Origin: Strigops habroptila
Taxonomy: Eukaryota > Chordata > Aves > Psittaciformes > Psittacidae
DNA: 64,000 nt
Direction of reading: 5' to 3'
NCBI RefSeq assembly: GCF_004027225.2
Contig: NC_046358.1
Span: 8,959,284 to 9,023,283 of the forward strand
A model generated the notes under the pieces. The model saw only the letters and a list, made by a program, of their open reading frames with translations, ran no database searches and was not told the DNA's origin. Shown here one piece after another: positions 22,101 to 33,779 of the stretch (positions are counted from its first letter, which is position 1; every line of letters begins with the position of its first letter). A program made the translations under genes and the position numbers.

Positions 22101-25100
22101 AGCTTCAATTTTAGTTTTGTTGTCATAACCTGTAGTTGTTGTACATGCTTTGTAATGCATAATTCTAATTCAAAACAGGAAACATTGAAGGGTTTTGAAA
22201 TGAAGGGATTACCTTGAGAGTATTTCTTCTTGCTGCTGTTTTCTCCACTTTGCCTAAAAAATGCTGCAAGATTGGAAAGGAAATTGTTAAATGTCAGTGA
22301 TCCCTTATTTTTTTCTTGTTTTTCAGTTAATGCAAATGGAAATTGGGAAGATGGAAAGGAAACTGAATTTGTAATTTAGAAAGAACTGAGGTTATGTATT
22401 AAGCTGTGTTATGTGAGCCTCCAGGGTATTCCACCATCTTGAAAATTTGGGAGAGGAAGAAATGTGGTTGTAAAGGTTCAAATGACTTATAACACAAAAT
22501 GATCTTTGCCCTGTCACACAGTATGTAAGTTATGTATTTTTGTTTTAAAATTGCTGACAGCAAATGGTCAGAACAAGTGTTCCTGTTGGAACTAAGGCCA
22601 GAAAACATATGAGCACCATTTGCTGAAATATTACCAATAGCTGCACCAGAGCAGGAAGCAGCAATGGGGGATACTGTGCCTGGGGAAATCCCGATATTAA
22701 TGGAATAGTGCATCATGTTTCTGTTCTTTTTTATACTTGAAATTCAGAGTCATTTTAAAACTGCCCTGTTTTCTTTTTAATGCATCCTAATGCTGGAATC
22801 CTAATGCAAATAGCAAACAGAAGCACAAAGAGAAATGGGCCTTCTAAAATCACAACAAATTGTTCATAGAGGATGTATTTGGAGCTGTGTAGAGTTACAC
22901 ATAGTATAACATCCTTGTAAGACTCCCTGGTATGCTAATTGTTGGTCAAATAGAATTGAGAAATTTTGTCTGGTAGGTTTCAACCTGCGTGTTTGAGGTA
23001 AAACACATTTGGGGTGTAGGTGAAAGGTGGAACCTGATAAAAGGTGATTAAAAGCAGGTGCGAACAAGGAGGAAAATGAATGAGGAAGAAGCTGCTTCAG
23101 AAGGAACTTTTCTTGCGCTAGTGTCATGTTTATGCAATGCTGTTTCTGAAAAGCAAGTACTCATTTGTGAAAGAGGACTATGGAGACTTGCAAAGTCTCA
23201 GGATACCCAACAGCAGATTTTTGTAGCTCTATGTAGGGCTTGTTTCAGAGCTGCTGGATATTAGTAGAATGCTCTCATCCATTCAGCATGTGGATGTTCT
23301 TTTCTGGAGATTTAGAGCTCTTGGTTGTTATCAGTCTATTGTTAACAACTTTGATATCAGCAAATCAGCTGTTGTATTCCCCTGACCTGGAAATGAGAAT
23401 TTGCAAAGACCTTCACCTGTTTTCTCTAAGGAAAAGAGGAGGGATTGGTAAGTACAAGTGGCCTTGGAAGGAATTAATGGTGTCAGTGGCTGTATTCTGG
23501 GAGGCTGTGCTTGCCCTTATTATTACGGGTGATAAAGTGTTTTATTGGGCATGTGGAACTCGGATGACAACTGTTTTGACTCTGCTAAGCAACTGCAGGA
23601 TAACAGTGTTGTCTTTTAGAGGCTGATCAACAGTTGGTAACTGGAAGGTCTGAGGCCACTAAGCAAAGCTTGCTTCAGATTGTAATTGCATACTGTGTTC
23701 TACCCAGCATAGCTGGTAGGCAGATTAGAGGCCTTCTGCTATTTCTGAGCAGTACATGAGACTATCTAAATGACAGTCTCTAAAGGGATTTGGGGGAGAT
23801 CATTTGTACATCTGCTGAGGAAATGAGATTTTGTTTGGGTGCTTTTCTTTCCTTGTTCTTTGTGCAGCTATGTGGTGTGCCATGCAAGATAAAACTAACA
23901 GGGTAGTCCTCTAGGTCACTTAGTGGATAGTGGCTTTGCAAACACTGCAAATTGTGTTATTTTAAAACAGAATGGTGAACACTAAACGACAGGAATAAAT
24001 AGGCTATATCATACTTCTGACAAACATGTTGTATATTTTAATTATAAACTTTATTAATAGTACATGACTAGTTTGAGAGTGGTCCAAGTGAACTTGTTAC
24101 GTAATTTCTACCACTAGTCTGTTCTCACAGTTCCCACCACTACTTTTTGGAAGCTGAAGTGGCATGACAGAATTCTGTTTGGATGTCAGAGAAATGAACA
24201 CAGGATGCTGTTCTCTGGAACAGGCTGGAAGAATTGTGGCTGAATATCTGCTGTGATGGTTGAATCACAGCTGATGACTGTAAGACTGAAGTGCATGAAG
24301 TGGATGCAGTAGGAGAGACTGGCAATTTTTACAGACAATGTTTTTGAAAATATGCTCCTGTTGAACTCCATTATCTAATTTTGGATGTCCCTTTTGCTTT
24401 CTCTGTGTGCCTTCTTTTCAGCAAAGCTCCACCCCTGCAATTACAAAGACATCTTTCATAGTGAATTGCGACAGTGTTTTGTTGTTAGCAAGTCCTTTTT
24501 CTTGTCCTCTGTGTTTCTTTGAATCTCTGATAATGTCTTCTGCTCCTCAGCCAATCTGCTTCTTTCAAGAGCTTCAATGAATCTTTCACAAAAAGGAAAA
24601 CAAAACCAACTGTTGTAGTCACCTGATATTGAACAGCAGGAACATTTGTGTTCTTAGTAATGCAGATGCGAAGAATGATGATCTTACAACTTCATAACAT
24701 TTTCCTTATAACATTTTCCTTCATAACATTTTTCTTTCATACTTACTGAACCACTTCCTATTATTGAGAGACTCTAGAAGTGGTGAGTTTTCTCCATCTT
24801 TTCTCTGATACACTTTGATATGTAAAGCCCAGTGGCATGATTCCACAATGATTAATAGTGGACATTGAATTTGCTACTCCTTGCCTTCAGCACAGTGGAT
24901 TTCTGCTGTTTCTTGTTAGAGTGGCACCATGAAGACAACGTAAGCATATTCAGAGCATTTCTTGTGGGGAGATCTTGCTGAGGCCAAGATTGTGATTGCT
25001 TTTGTATTGCTTGAGGCAGTAGAGATATTGGAGGATGCCTCTCATGCATGTGAGGAAAGAGCAAAGAAACTTACAAGTACCTATAAACAGAGGCCATGGT

Positions 25101-27744
25101 AAATCCAGCACATATATAATGCTAGAGCAAGTGGTCTTGGTAAGTATTTGAATGCCTTTTCAGTTGTTGCCTTTAGATCATGTGTATTTCTTTGTTCCGT
25201 GGTAGCTCTCGGTCACATTAGCCTCCTCCAGCTTTTTCCTTTGCTTTCTCAGTCCATTGCATCTTCAAGGAGCTAGAGAAGATTCTGCAGGAGTAGCGAG
25301 GGGAGTAAGGGAGGAGCATGCATTTGCAAGGGGAGAGTGATCCTATTTAGCTTGTAGGAAGTGAAAGGCTTTAAGAGTACATGCAAAATGCCTGAGCTGC
25401 ATTGGTAAAAGACATCATTGTTGCCTGTTGGAATTGCTGCTCCCCATTTTCTTCAGGCAATCTTGTGGCAGCTAGGAAGGTATGTGCTTCTGTGGAGCAT
25501 TCTTAGTGTATTTCTGGTAATTCAAGTGCTCAGTGGATAATAGAATAATATAACCAAATCTATATTTGGGAAGCATTCCCACTGTGGAATGCCACATCCT
25601 AACTAGGGCTAGTGCTTTGAAATTGCATTTTGTGCCCTATGTAGATATTGTAAAATAGCTCTAGTTGTGCACTGTACTTTGAGCACGAGCTTTTTTAAGA
25701 TTCTCATTGACAAGAGATAATAATAATAAAAAAGTAATTGCCAAGTTTCTACTAAAAAAAAAGGAGGGGAGGAAAAAAGGGGAAATTCTAGAGTGAGATT
25801 TGTACCAATAAACATACGGAGAGGAACTGAATTAATTTTATGCATTATTAAATGACATATGTAGTTTATAACAGAATTAAGGAATGTTCAGAGATCACAG
25901 AGAGAAACAGACCAGGTGGTTGGGGCAGGACACAAATTGGCATTGGAGGCAGCTAGGGGGACTGCTAAAATACTTCTGGAGTCCAGGCATGAGATGTAAC
26001 TTGCTTATGAATCTGAGAATAAAAACTGCACAGCAATTCACCAGTGACACTGCAGTGTGATGGTGATGACAGAAAAAGCTCTGTAGCCTGGTTTGCACCA
26101 ATGCAAACTGGCAAGCACAGGCAAGCATGGAGTGTCAGGTAAGAAGGATTAAGGAGTAGAGGGCAGATAAGGTCAACAAGGTGCATAATTATCTGGTTCC
26201 AGATTATCTTCTGTGTTTGGTACACGCCTGTCATGTGTCTTATACATTTTGGTGTATCCCACTGTGATTGATTTATATCCCCCTCCCTGTCTATAATTTA
26301 TTTATGAGATGGAATAGGAATGAGTCCCCATGAGACATAGAGTACCATATGCTACGTATGGAGCCTGATGTTAGCAAATGTTTGCTTTTTGGTTCTCCTG
26401 CTGCCCCTAGATTCATAGTGCATATGGTTCAATTTAGTTGCAATGGAACTGAGTCATTGTCTCTAAAGCCTGTTTGGGCTGAAAGCTCTTTGAATGATTG
26501 TCAGTGTCAAATAATTTGAAATGGGCTTTGAGATGGCTACTTGTAAAATATCAGCTACTGGAGCTCAGGAGTTCCTTGTTGATGTTCTCCATAAAAAATG
26601 ACTTTAAGGATGCTCTTCTATATGGGTACATCTATACACAGATATATACGAATTGTACATTAAAAATACACATGATATAAATATTTGAAGGCTCCAAATC
26701 CTGCAGGTATTTATACACCATGCACCATGAGTTCTGAGTAATTTCTTGATGTCAATAGGGAAATAATCTTATTTTTGTGGGCATGAACATTTGTATTTAT
26801 GTAAACCTATTAGAAAGTTATCATCTCTGCCTGACTTTCTTCATTATTTGGGGAATTCTTTTTGTGTGCAATGGATTGAATAGATTTTTTTCAGCAAGGG
26901 ATATACTATTTTTAATGATGTTTGACAGCAGAAATGCCTTTTTAACGCAGTAAGGAACTGAAAGCTTTTGTTTTTCCACAATAACCCATTGAAAATATAA
27001 TTTCCCAATGCATTGGTGGTTGTGTAATTTGAAAAAGCATTACATTTTAGATGACATTTGAAAGAACAGAAATACTGAAGACTTCTGAAACTCAGCTGCA
27101 TTTCTGTTTTCTCTATTCAGCGCTGCTGGGAAGGCATGTGTGCAAAGAGATTCTGAGCATGAAACATCAAGACTGCTGGTTTATTCCAGTTGTCCTGGTC
27201 AGTAGCTGTGACAAACAATGGGATGTAAGGAAATATTAAACCTTCTGATCTGACAGTTGATGTTAGTGGCTGGATAGCGTGGAAACTATTCAGGTGGTTC
27301 AGGCTTCCTGCGTAAGTGAGAATCTCTTAGTCCAGATAAACTGGAGCTGAATGTGGACTGTATTATACAAATACAAAGAAGAAAGAATGTTGCCTTTGTA
27401 TTGGTGTACCTGTGAGGAATATCAGGTATATGAAAATTAAATAGAAGTTGAATCAAAGCACTTCAGGGTATTAAGTAGACTAATGATTGAATTCACTAAA
27501 TACTTCATGCTTCAATAAAAAAATGGTCCACTCAAACTAGTAAAGGAACAGCCTGGATTGTCATTGTCCATAAAAGTAATTCCTAGCAAGTAGCATTAAT
27601 ATTGTATAAAGACAGAAAAATATTCCAGCTCATTGCTTCTGATTCCAGGCTTGCTTTCTGTCATTACACTAAATTCAATCATGCTTTATCACTGCAGTAA
27701 ATGCTCTCAATGATTCTTTTTCGTGTTGGTTTGTTGTTGTTGGG
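19191..27744. other. Intergenic, no gene seen
   Basis: About 8.5 kb of AT-rich sequence between the two CpG islands. I checked the open frames for exon-like flanks and known protein motifs and found none. There is a small three-copy array at 24691-24738, and the rest shows no recognisable repeats. Conserved non-coding elements may be present but cannot be judged from one sequence. Confidence 0.45.
24691..24738. repeat. Three-copy tandem array, about 15 bp unit
   Basis: The unit TTCATAACATTTTCC recurs with small changes (second copy TTATAACATTTTCC, third TTCATAACATTTTTC). Confidence 0.8.
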
Positions 27745-28185
27745 ACTCTGAGTGCCTCTAGTGGGTTTCTCTGCCTGGGCTCAAAGCCAACTTAAAGAAA
27801 GCACAGCTGGTTGTCTTGGGGAAAAGGAGACAGAAGAAGCCTTAGTGGAAGTTACCTGCAAAAACAAGCCTCAGCAGGAGCTTCTGCCATGTTGGCCTGG
27901 GAGCTGTGTTAAGCTGAGGCTGTTGTGTGTGGCCCCGCCTGAGCTATGTTGCAGCTGCATTGTAGCCATGCCTGTGGTCTGTGAACTTGCTTTCCCAGCT
28001 TAACCTCAGCCCTGCCTCATCCCCATGAGGATGCTGATGTCCTGAGTTTGGGGCTGACCCCCTGGCCTGCCCTACTTCCTTCCTGGGGGCAGTGGGACCA
28101 GCCTCAGCTGGTGAAGGCCTGGCCCTGCCAGCCTCGGGAATCTCCTTGGCTCCTGACACCAACCCTTGGTTCTTCCCGAGAGTCA
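27745..28185. repeat. GC-rich block, possible unclassified mobile element
   Basis: An abrupt GC-rich segment in AT-rich surroundings, without the CpG density of a promoter island. It includes words such as GCCCCGCCTGAGC and GGGGCTGACCCCCTGGCC. The edges look sharp, as for an inserted element, but I could not match it to CR1 or to an LTR I know. Open frames on both strands look like composition effects. Confidence 0.3.
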
Positions 28186-30183
28186 TTCACTTAAATCTTA
28201 AACCAGAGTATCTATTACGAGAAAGAAAATCCATCCATTTTATTTCTAGACAGTTTTACATGTGAATTTCACAAAAACTGTAGAAGTACTCTCATATTTT
28301 ATAAAGCATTCACCGTGAAACCAATGTGGTGCAGGAATTGATGTAAGTGCTCCTGAAAGCAGGTCTACAAACTTCCAAAACTTCAAGAGTTTGGAAATGA
28401 TGTATACAGACATCCATAGTAGTAGAGTGTGTTCCTTTTAAAGATGTTGCACTCTTGTAATGTGTAATAAGAGGAAAATTCCAGAAAGATTTGTTGAAAT
28501 TGATTATAATAATGGCCATCAAACCGTTTAGTAATTATAGCATTAAGAATACGTATTAGTGTTAAAAATATGCATGTGCCCACCAGTTCTTGATAATTCT
28601 TGCCCACCATATTTTTCAGGAGTGTTTCTACTGATCTGAAGTATTCTTGATCTTGTTGAGAGCTATTAGTCTATGCACATTTTCAAGGTATGTTTATTAA
28701 TAATAATAGTAATTCATAGAGCTAATGAATTTACAGTACATTTTCAGAGTTCTAAAATAAAATACTGCATATATTCATTTGTTCCTTTTCTAACAGTTCC
28801 TCTCGCACAGTAGATAGGAAAATTTCATCTCTAAATATTTAAGGAATAAGCAGAGGCAGTTTACAGCCAGCTTTTTGAAAATGGTCTTATTTTAGGTGGT
28901 GGTTAATTTCTTTTTAAAATCATCCTGCTGAAGGTAATTTGAACCCCATTTTCAGAAGGACTTATGCCACCGTTCAGTCACTTGAGCAGCATGAAACATT
29001 TGGCGTCCTCTAATTGTATGTGTAGACTAGTGACACCTAGATGAGGGGTCATGTTGTAGTACAATCTGCAGACTGAGTTCCTAAAATACAGAAAAAATAT
29101 AGTGTGACAGACAAATTTAAATGTAGACTTGAGCATTCAATAGCTCAGCTCTTGAACCTCTGTGTGACCTTGAACTTGCCACTTAGCTTCCCCAAATGTC
29201 TTTTTCCTCAGTTGCAAACCAGGAATAATGTTACCACAGACTATTGTTTGTCAAACAAACAAAGAATGTGGGATTCTGGAGAAAGTAATAGTAAATGCAG
29301 ACAGGACTGCAAAGTGTGTTTAATGCTACACAACCTAGCAAACGTAGGAAGAGAGTTTCAGCAGTCCTGGTTTTCAGCATGTCATGTAACTCAGTACATC
29401 ATAGATTCTTCACTGTCTTTCTCACCGTGGTGTCTGAGCTTCTTTCAGTAGTGTTTAAGCAATGTGAATATTTTTTTACATGTGGTTTCTTCTCTAAACC
29501 ACAGGTCCCTCCCTTTCCCTCATGTAATGAGGTCTCATCCTGCTTCTCAGGGAGCCAGTTCATGACACTTTGAGTGTGTGTGTATACACGTATGTATTTA
29601 CACACAGAGTCTATAAATAAACATATTTTTCCCTAAGTTGGTCAAAGAAGCTGAATCTTGCTCAAGTTAGTAAAGCAAACTCAGTGTTTTAATTTTAAAC
29701 TTGTATATGAAGAGAAAAATAAATACTTTTTTCCTTTTTGCAAATTCTTTTTAAAAAGTCAAACCCCTTCTTTCCAAACATTCTCACTGCATCAAGTTTC
29801 CCAAGAGAAGTTGTATCCTAGAATAATACTTCAGATGCAACATCTTGAGAGTTCTATTTTAATTACGACAAAGATGGGAGACACGCTGATACTGGAGAAA
29901 CTCACATTATTCTGTGGTAGATTTTATACTGATCTTGTATGAAAAGGGAAAAAAGTATTTTAATAAAATTTTCTCCTGTAATAATGCAGGTGGAAAATGC
30001 TGACTATCAAGGAATGGGTTTCTTTGGATTCATACTGATGGTCTTCTAAATTCACCACCTCAAAACTAAAGCCCATACAACCTGAAACACATGCAATCAC
30101 TTGTATTCCCTATAGATTTTTTCAAACTACATTCCTATAATTTAATTAGGCCTCTTATGTGAGAAGGGGATTTGCTTCTTGAA
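28186..30183. other. Intergenic with MIR relic
   Basis: AT-rich and without a gene. Apart from the SINE relic at about 29150-29240 and a short TG/CA-rich patch at 29573-29605, no structure was recognised. Confidence 0.5.
29150..29240 (+). mobile_element. MIR-type SINE relic
   Basis: CTGTGTGACCTTGAACTTGCC, CACTTAGCTTCCCC, TTCCTCAGTTGCAAA and GGAATAATGTTACC follow the MIR core in order (TGTGTGACCTTGGGCAAG, ACTTAACCTC, TTTCCTCATCTGTAAA, GGGGATAATAAT). It is heavily diverged, as expected of an ancient insertion. Confidence 0.75.
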
Positions 30184-30965
30184 TTATAGAATCACTCAGG
30201 TTGGAGGGGATTTGGAGAGGTCACCTGTTCAATCTTCTGCTCAAAGCAGAGTCAACACTGAATTCAGACTACATTGCTCAGGGCTTTCTTTGTCAGGTAG
30301 TTCAGGCTTTCTTAGGTGTTGGAAACTTGGAAGGAAGGAAGGAAATTCCACAGCCTCTTGTGGCACCCTGCTGCATTGCTTCACTATTCTCACTGGCTGG
30401 TTAGAACTCTCTCCCGCTGTGCATCTCGATAAAGAGCCTGGCCTTGCCGTCTCTTGTAGGTAAAGATCTAGCCTTGTAGCTACAGGAAGGCTGGTATTAA
30501 GTCTTTCCTAACTGTTTTCCTTTCCACACTAGACAAGCCCAGTTTCCCTTTACCTGTCCTTGCAGAGGTTGTCTATTCCAGCCCCTGACCATCTTGGCTT
30601 TCTACTGGCTCAAGTTTATCAATATCTTTCTTGCACTGGGGTGCCTGAAAGTGGACATGGTATTCCAGGTGCACACTAACAAATGATGAGCAAAGAGGAA
30701 TAGTCATTTCCCTTGACCTAGCTGTGCTTTTCTTTATACAGTCCAGGATGCTTTTAGCCTTCAGTGCTGGCTGGTGTTTACCCCACTGTCCACCAGGACC
30801 TCCAGACCTTTTTCAGTCGTGCTGCATGGCCTGTTGGTCCCAGCCTGTGCAATGGCAAAAGGTTAGTCTAGACAAAGCGCAGGGCTTTGCATTAGTCTGT
30901 GTTGAACTTGATGTGGTTCCTGCCAGTCCATTCTCTAGCTTGCCTAGAGGCAGCCCTCCCCTCAA
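30184..30965 (-). mobile_element. CR1 LINE, about 0.8 kb, 3' part
   Basis: The plus strand begins with ATAGAATCACTCAGGTTGGA, the reverse complement of a CR1 3' end. It then follows the CR1 reverse-strand order: CCACAGCCTCTTGTGG, AAAGAGCCTGGCCTTGCC, CCCTGACCATCTTGGC, TTTCTTGCACTGGGGTGCC, GACATGGTATTCCAGGTGCA, GTCCACCAGGACCTCCAGACC, and AGGGCTTTGCATTAG with GTTGAACTTGATG. This covers the 3' UTR and the end of the reverse-transcriptase ORF, with frame-disrupting differences. It is the largest mobile element in the window. Confidence 0.95.
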
Positions 30966-32348
30966 GCACTGAATACATCTGTGGGATAAACACTGCGGCT
31001 GTTCATCACTGGTTTATGCTGGCATCTATTTTTTGAGAAAAATATCACATCCAATGGAATTTTTAGAGGAAATTTCAGTGTGATTTTGAGATGGAAGTTT
31101 TAGGCTTATTGGAATCTGAAATTTTTATTACAAAGGGTGTAATTATTTTCTTCCTAGCCATAGCGATTAAAACCCTCCTTTTATACTTAATTTCAGGGAG
31201 AACTAATAGCTCCATATTGTCTCCCATAACGCTGGAGCACTGGTTCAAGTCCGGACGACTGGAAAGGGGCTGGAGCATTGGCTTTCCTACGACTTGGTGA
31301 AAAGAGTGCCACCTGCTGAGCGTATGTCCCAGTTTGCAAACGTAAGTATGCAAAGCATAGTCTTTAATCCAAATTCTGACTCAGAGCAATCCAGTTTATT
31401 AATGATATGAGTCGATGCTGTTACACCACAAGATGTGTCTGTACAAGCCAAAGAAACCTAAGATTTTATATGGTGATAGCTAGGAAATCTTCCAATCTCT
31501 TCCTTCCATGTAATAATAAAATAATGACCTACCAGGGGATATATGTATATTAAGCTTTGTTACTGTAAAAGCGATGGAGTGCAGCCTGGATGCAGTGTCA
31601 GCAAATGCTGAGAAAAGGAGAAAGGAATAATAATAATAAATTTTATAAAAGCAAGCATAGCAAAAGCTGCTACTACGAGAAACAAAATTATGATGTTTGG
31701 TTCTGGAGGAGATGCAAGGACTGCATAATGTGAGGAACAGAGAAACAATTAAAGAGTTCATAATGGCAAAATCTTGACAAAACATTTCATAAAACTGTTT
31801 ATTGCCCAGTACCATACAGCTTTCGAAACACTCCTCATGGCATGGTGTCTTTGAAGTATGCTTCATCTGTTTTGGAGCTATGAACTGGCTGGTTGTACCT
31901 ACAGGCTTGCCTGGTTTGTTCTTATCACATTTGGTATGTTTAGGAAGAAGTACCACCCTTTCCTATAGATTTTGCATCTTTACAGTGTGCTTCAGCTTTG
32001 GCCTTCTGGTTATAATGTTGACTTTGGCTCAGTGAAGGACTCCTGTCTACCTTTTACATTATTTAGGAGGCAACTATGAAAACCCAACAACATTAAAATG
32101 TCTCTTAGACAAGGGTAGACAGCATACTCCCCTGGCTGCGCAATGTTAGCTTCTGTAGCCAGATGATGACGTTTCTGCCATTGTCTGCTGCTTTGACGTG
32201 ATTATGAGTTGTGAAACAGGAGTCACTACTCATGGTTTTGCTTCCCAAACTCCAAACAGATGAAGTACAACATGCATTTGTTCTGGCTGGATGGAAAAGC
32301 TAAATTTTGCTGTTACAACATGATTTACAGTCACGGAAGAGTGGGATT

Positions 32349-32352
<4 letters not shown>

Positions 32353-32400
<48 letters not shown>
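32353..32400 (+). repeat. (TG)24 microsatellite
   Basis: An uninterrupted 48-bp alternating TG tract. It is likely length-polymorphic and able to form Z-DNA. Confidence 0.98.
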
Positions 32401-32404
<4 letters not shown>

Positions 32405-32907
32405 TTTGGGTTGGTTTTCTTCCCCGCCAATGAAAGTTCAGATAAGCAATTTCAATCTTACTAATATCTGATAATATCCTTCATGGGAGGCACTGGTTGC
32501 CTAACATCTTAGAGAAGGAAGTAACTCCAGCTTATGGAATCTGTCTTTTCAGTCTTTATTATCAATTGCATGCCTTTGACTTCAGTTTTAGTCATTATAT
32601 ATTCAATTATTTAAGGTTACTTTACATAGTAGCTAATTTGTGAACAGCTGTGAATATTCTTTCTGCATTGATTTAAATAGCTATTGACCTATTGCTCCTG
32701 TCTATTCAGGAGTTTAGAAGAGCAAACGCGTTAATGGTAAAATAGAAGAGTTTTTCTTGACTGTTGCATTGAGACAGTGTTGCATCAAGGGATACCTTTG
32801 GTTATGAAAGAAAAAAACAACTTTACCAGTAGTACCTGTGGCTACTATTTTGCTCTTCGACTCCATGTGTCTCACTTACTCTCTGCACCGTGACAGGAAA
32901 AGATTGG

Positions 32908-33030
32908 GTGTGGTAATTAGACGACTGACCTGGGACTCATCAGAGAAACCTGGTTGGTTATGCATCAGATGCCTTCTGTAGTCACGAGTCAGTCACTTCT
33001 CTGGGCTCCTGTTCCCACACATCTTGAGCT
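32908..33030 (+). mobile_element. MIR-like tRNA-derived SINE relic
   Basis: GTGTGGTAATTAGACGACTGA, ACCTGGGACTCATCAGAGA and ACCTGGTTGG resemble a SINE head (box A/B region). GAGTCAGTCACTTCTCTGGGC and TCCTGTTCCCACACATCTTG resemble the MIR core. It is diverged and the family is uncertain. Confidence 0.65.
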
Positions 33031-33552
33031 TCCCTGGTAAAAAGTTCTGCATGGAAGCCAGGACCTATTGTGAAAGAAATGCGAACTAGGGTAAGAGGGC
33101 AAAAATTACTTCTAGATTTCACTCTATAAAGCAATACATGCTAGGAGGGGAACTGCCCTGCTGGTCTGGGGAAAAAAAACCAGCAGTGCTGCTGCGTGCA
33201 CAGAGTGATCTCAGCCTGGATGAACATAAACACGTGGCAACGTGCATGTTGGGGAAAAATGTTGGACATTTTCATGTAGCTTGGCGTGTTTCACTGAAGG
33301 AGAGCCTAATCTGTCAATGCTGTCTCAATGTTGTTTTATATTCTGAAAGTTTTGTTGATCGTGGACGAACTCAGGTATCGGAGCAGTCTACAGGGGGAGC
33401 AATGACGAAGCAGCTCCTTTATTTCCTGCCTGAAGAGGAGTAGCGTGCCTGCATTTGCCAGCACACTGTGTTTTTTATTCTCAGACCAAGGCGCCAGAGG
33501 AAGCCATATTCCAGCAGAGGAGCTGAACATTTTTAGAAACCTCAGCAGTTAG

Positions 33553-33600
33553 GTGTTCTTGTGCAAGGAAATTTCAGTGTTCTTGTGCAAGTAAATTTCA
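33553..33600. repeat. Exact-length 24-bp tandem duplication
   Basis: Two adjacent 24-bp units (33553-33576 and 33577-33600) differ at a single base (AAGG versus AAGT). Confidence 0.95.
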
Positions 33601-33779
33601 GGCGTTTGGTAAAACAGCCAGCAGTGTAGAGATGACCTGACCTGCTCTCTTCCTTGTTTTTCCACTTTTTTTCTTCAGGAAAAACTGTGAGAAGAGGGAC
33701 TAAAGGAGGGAAACAGGAAAAAATCGTGTTTTCCTCTGGTTCCAGTGGCTCCTTAAAAACAAAAAGCTTTCCGTTTGCT

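Larger units (their letters stand above)
30966..33779. other. Intergenic upstream of the second CpG island
   Basis: No gene was seen. It contains a (TG)24 microsatellite, a MIR-type relic and a 24-bp tandem duplication. The longest open frame, 31480-31956 on minus (158 codons), matches nothing I know and is within chance length for this many bases. Confidence 0.5.

Noticed and set aside
22399-22716. 105-codon minus-strand frame
   Set aside because: No similarity recognised and no splice or promoter context.
29573-29605. TG/CA-rich patch as a microsatellite
   Set aside because: Too short and interrupted to call a repeat.
31480-31956. 158-codon minus-strand frame
   Set aside because: No recognisable motif, no coding-like composition. 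About one frame of this length is expected by chance in a window this size.
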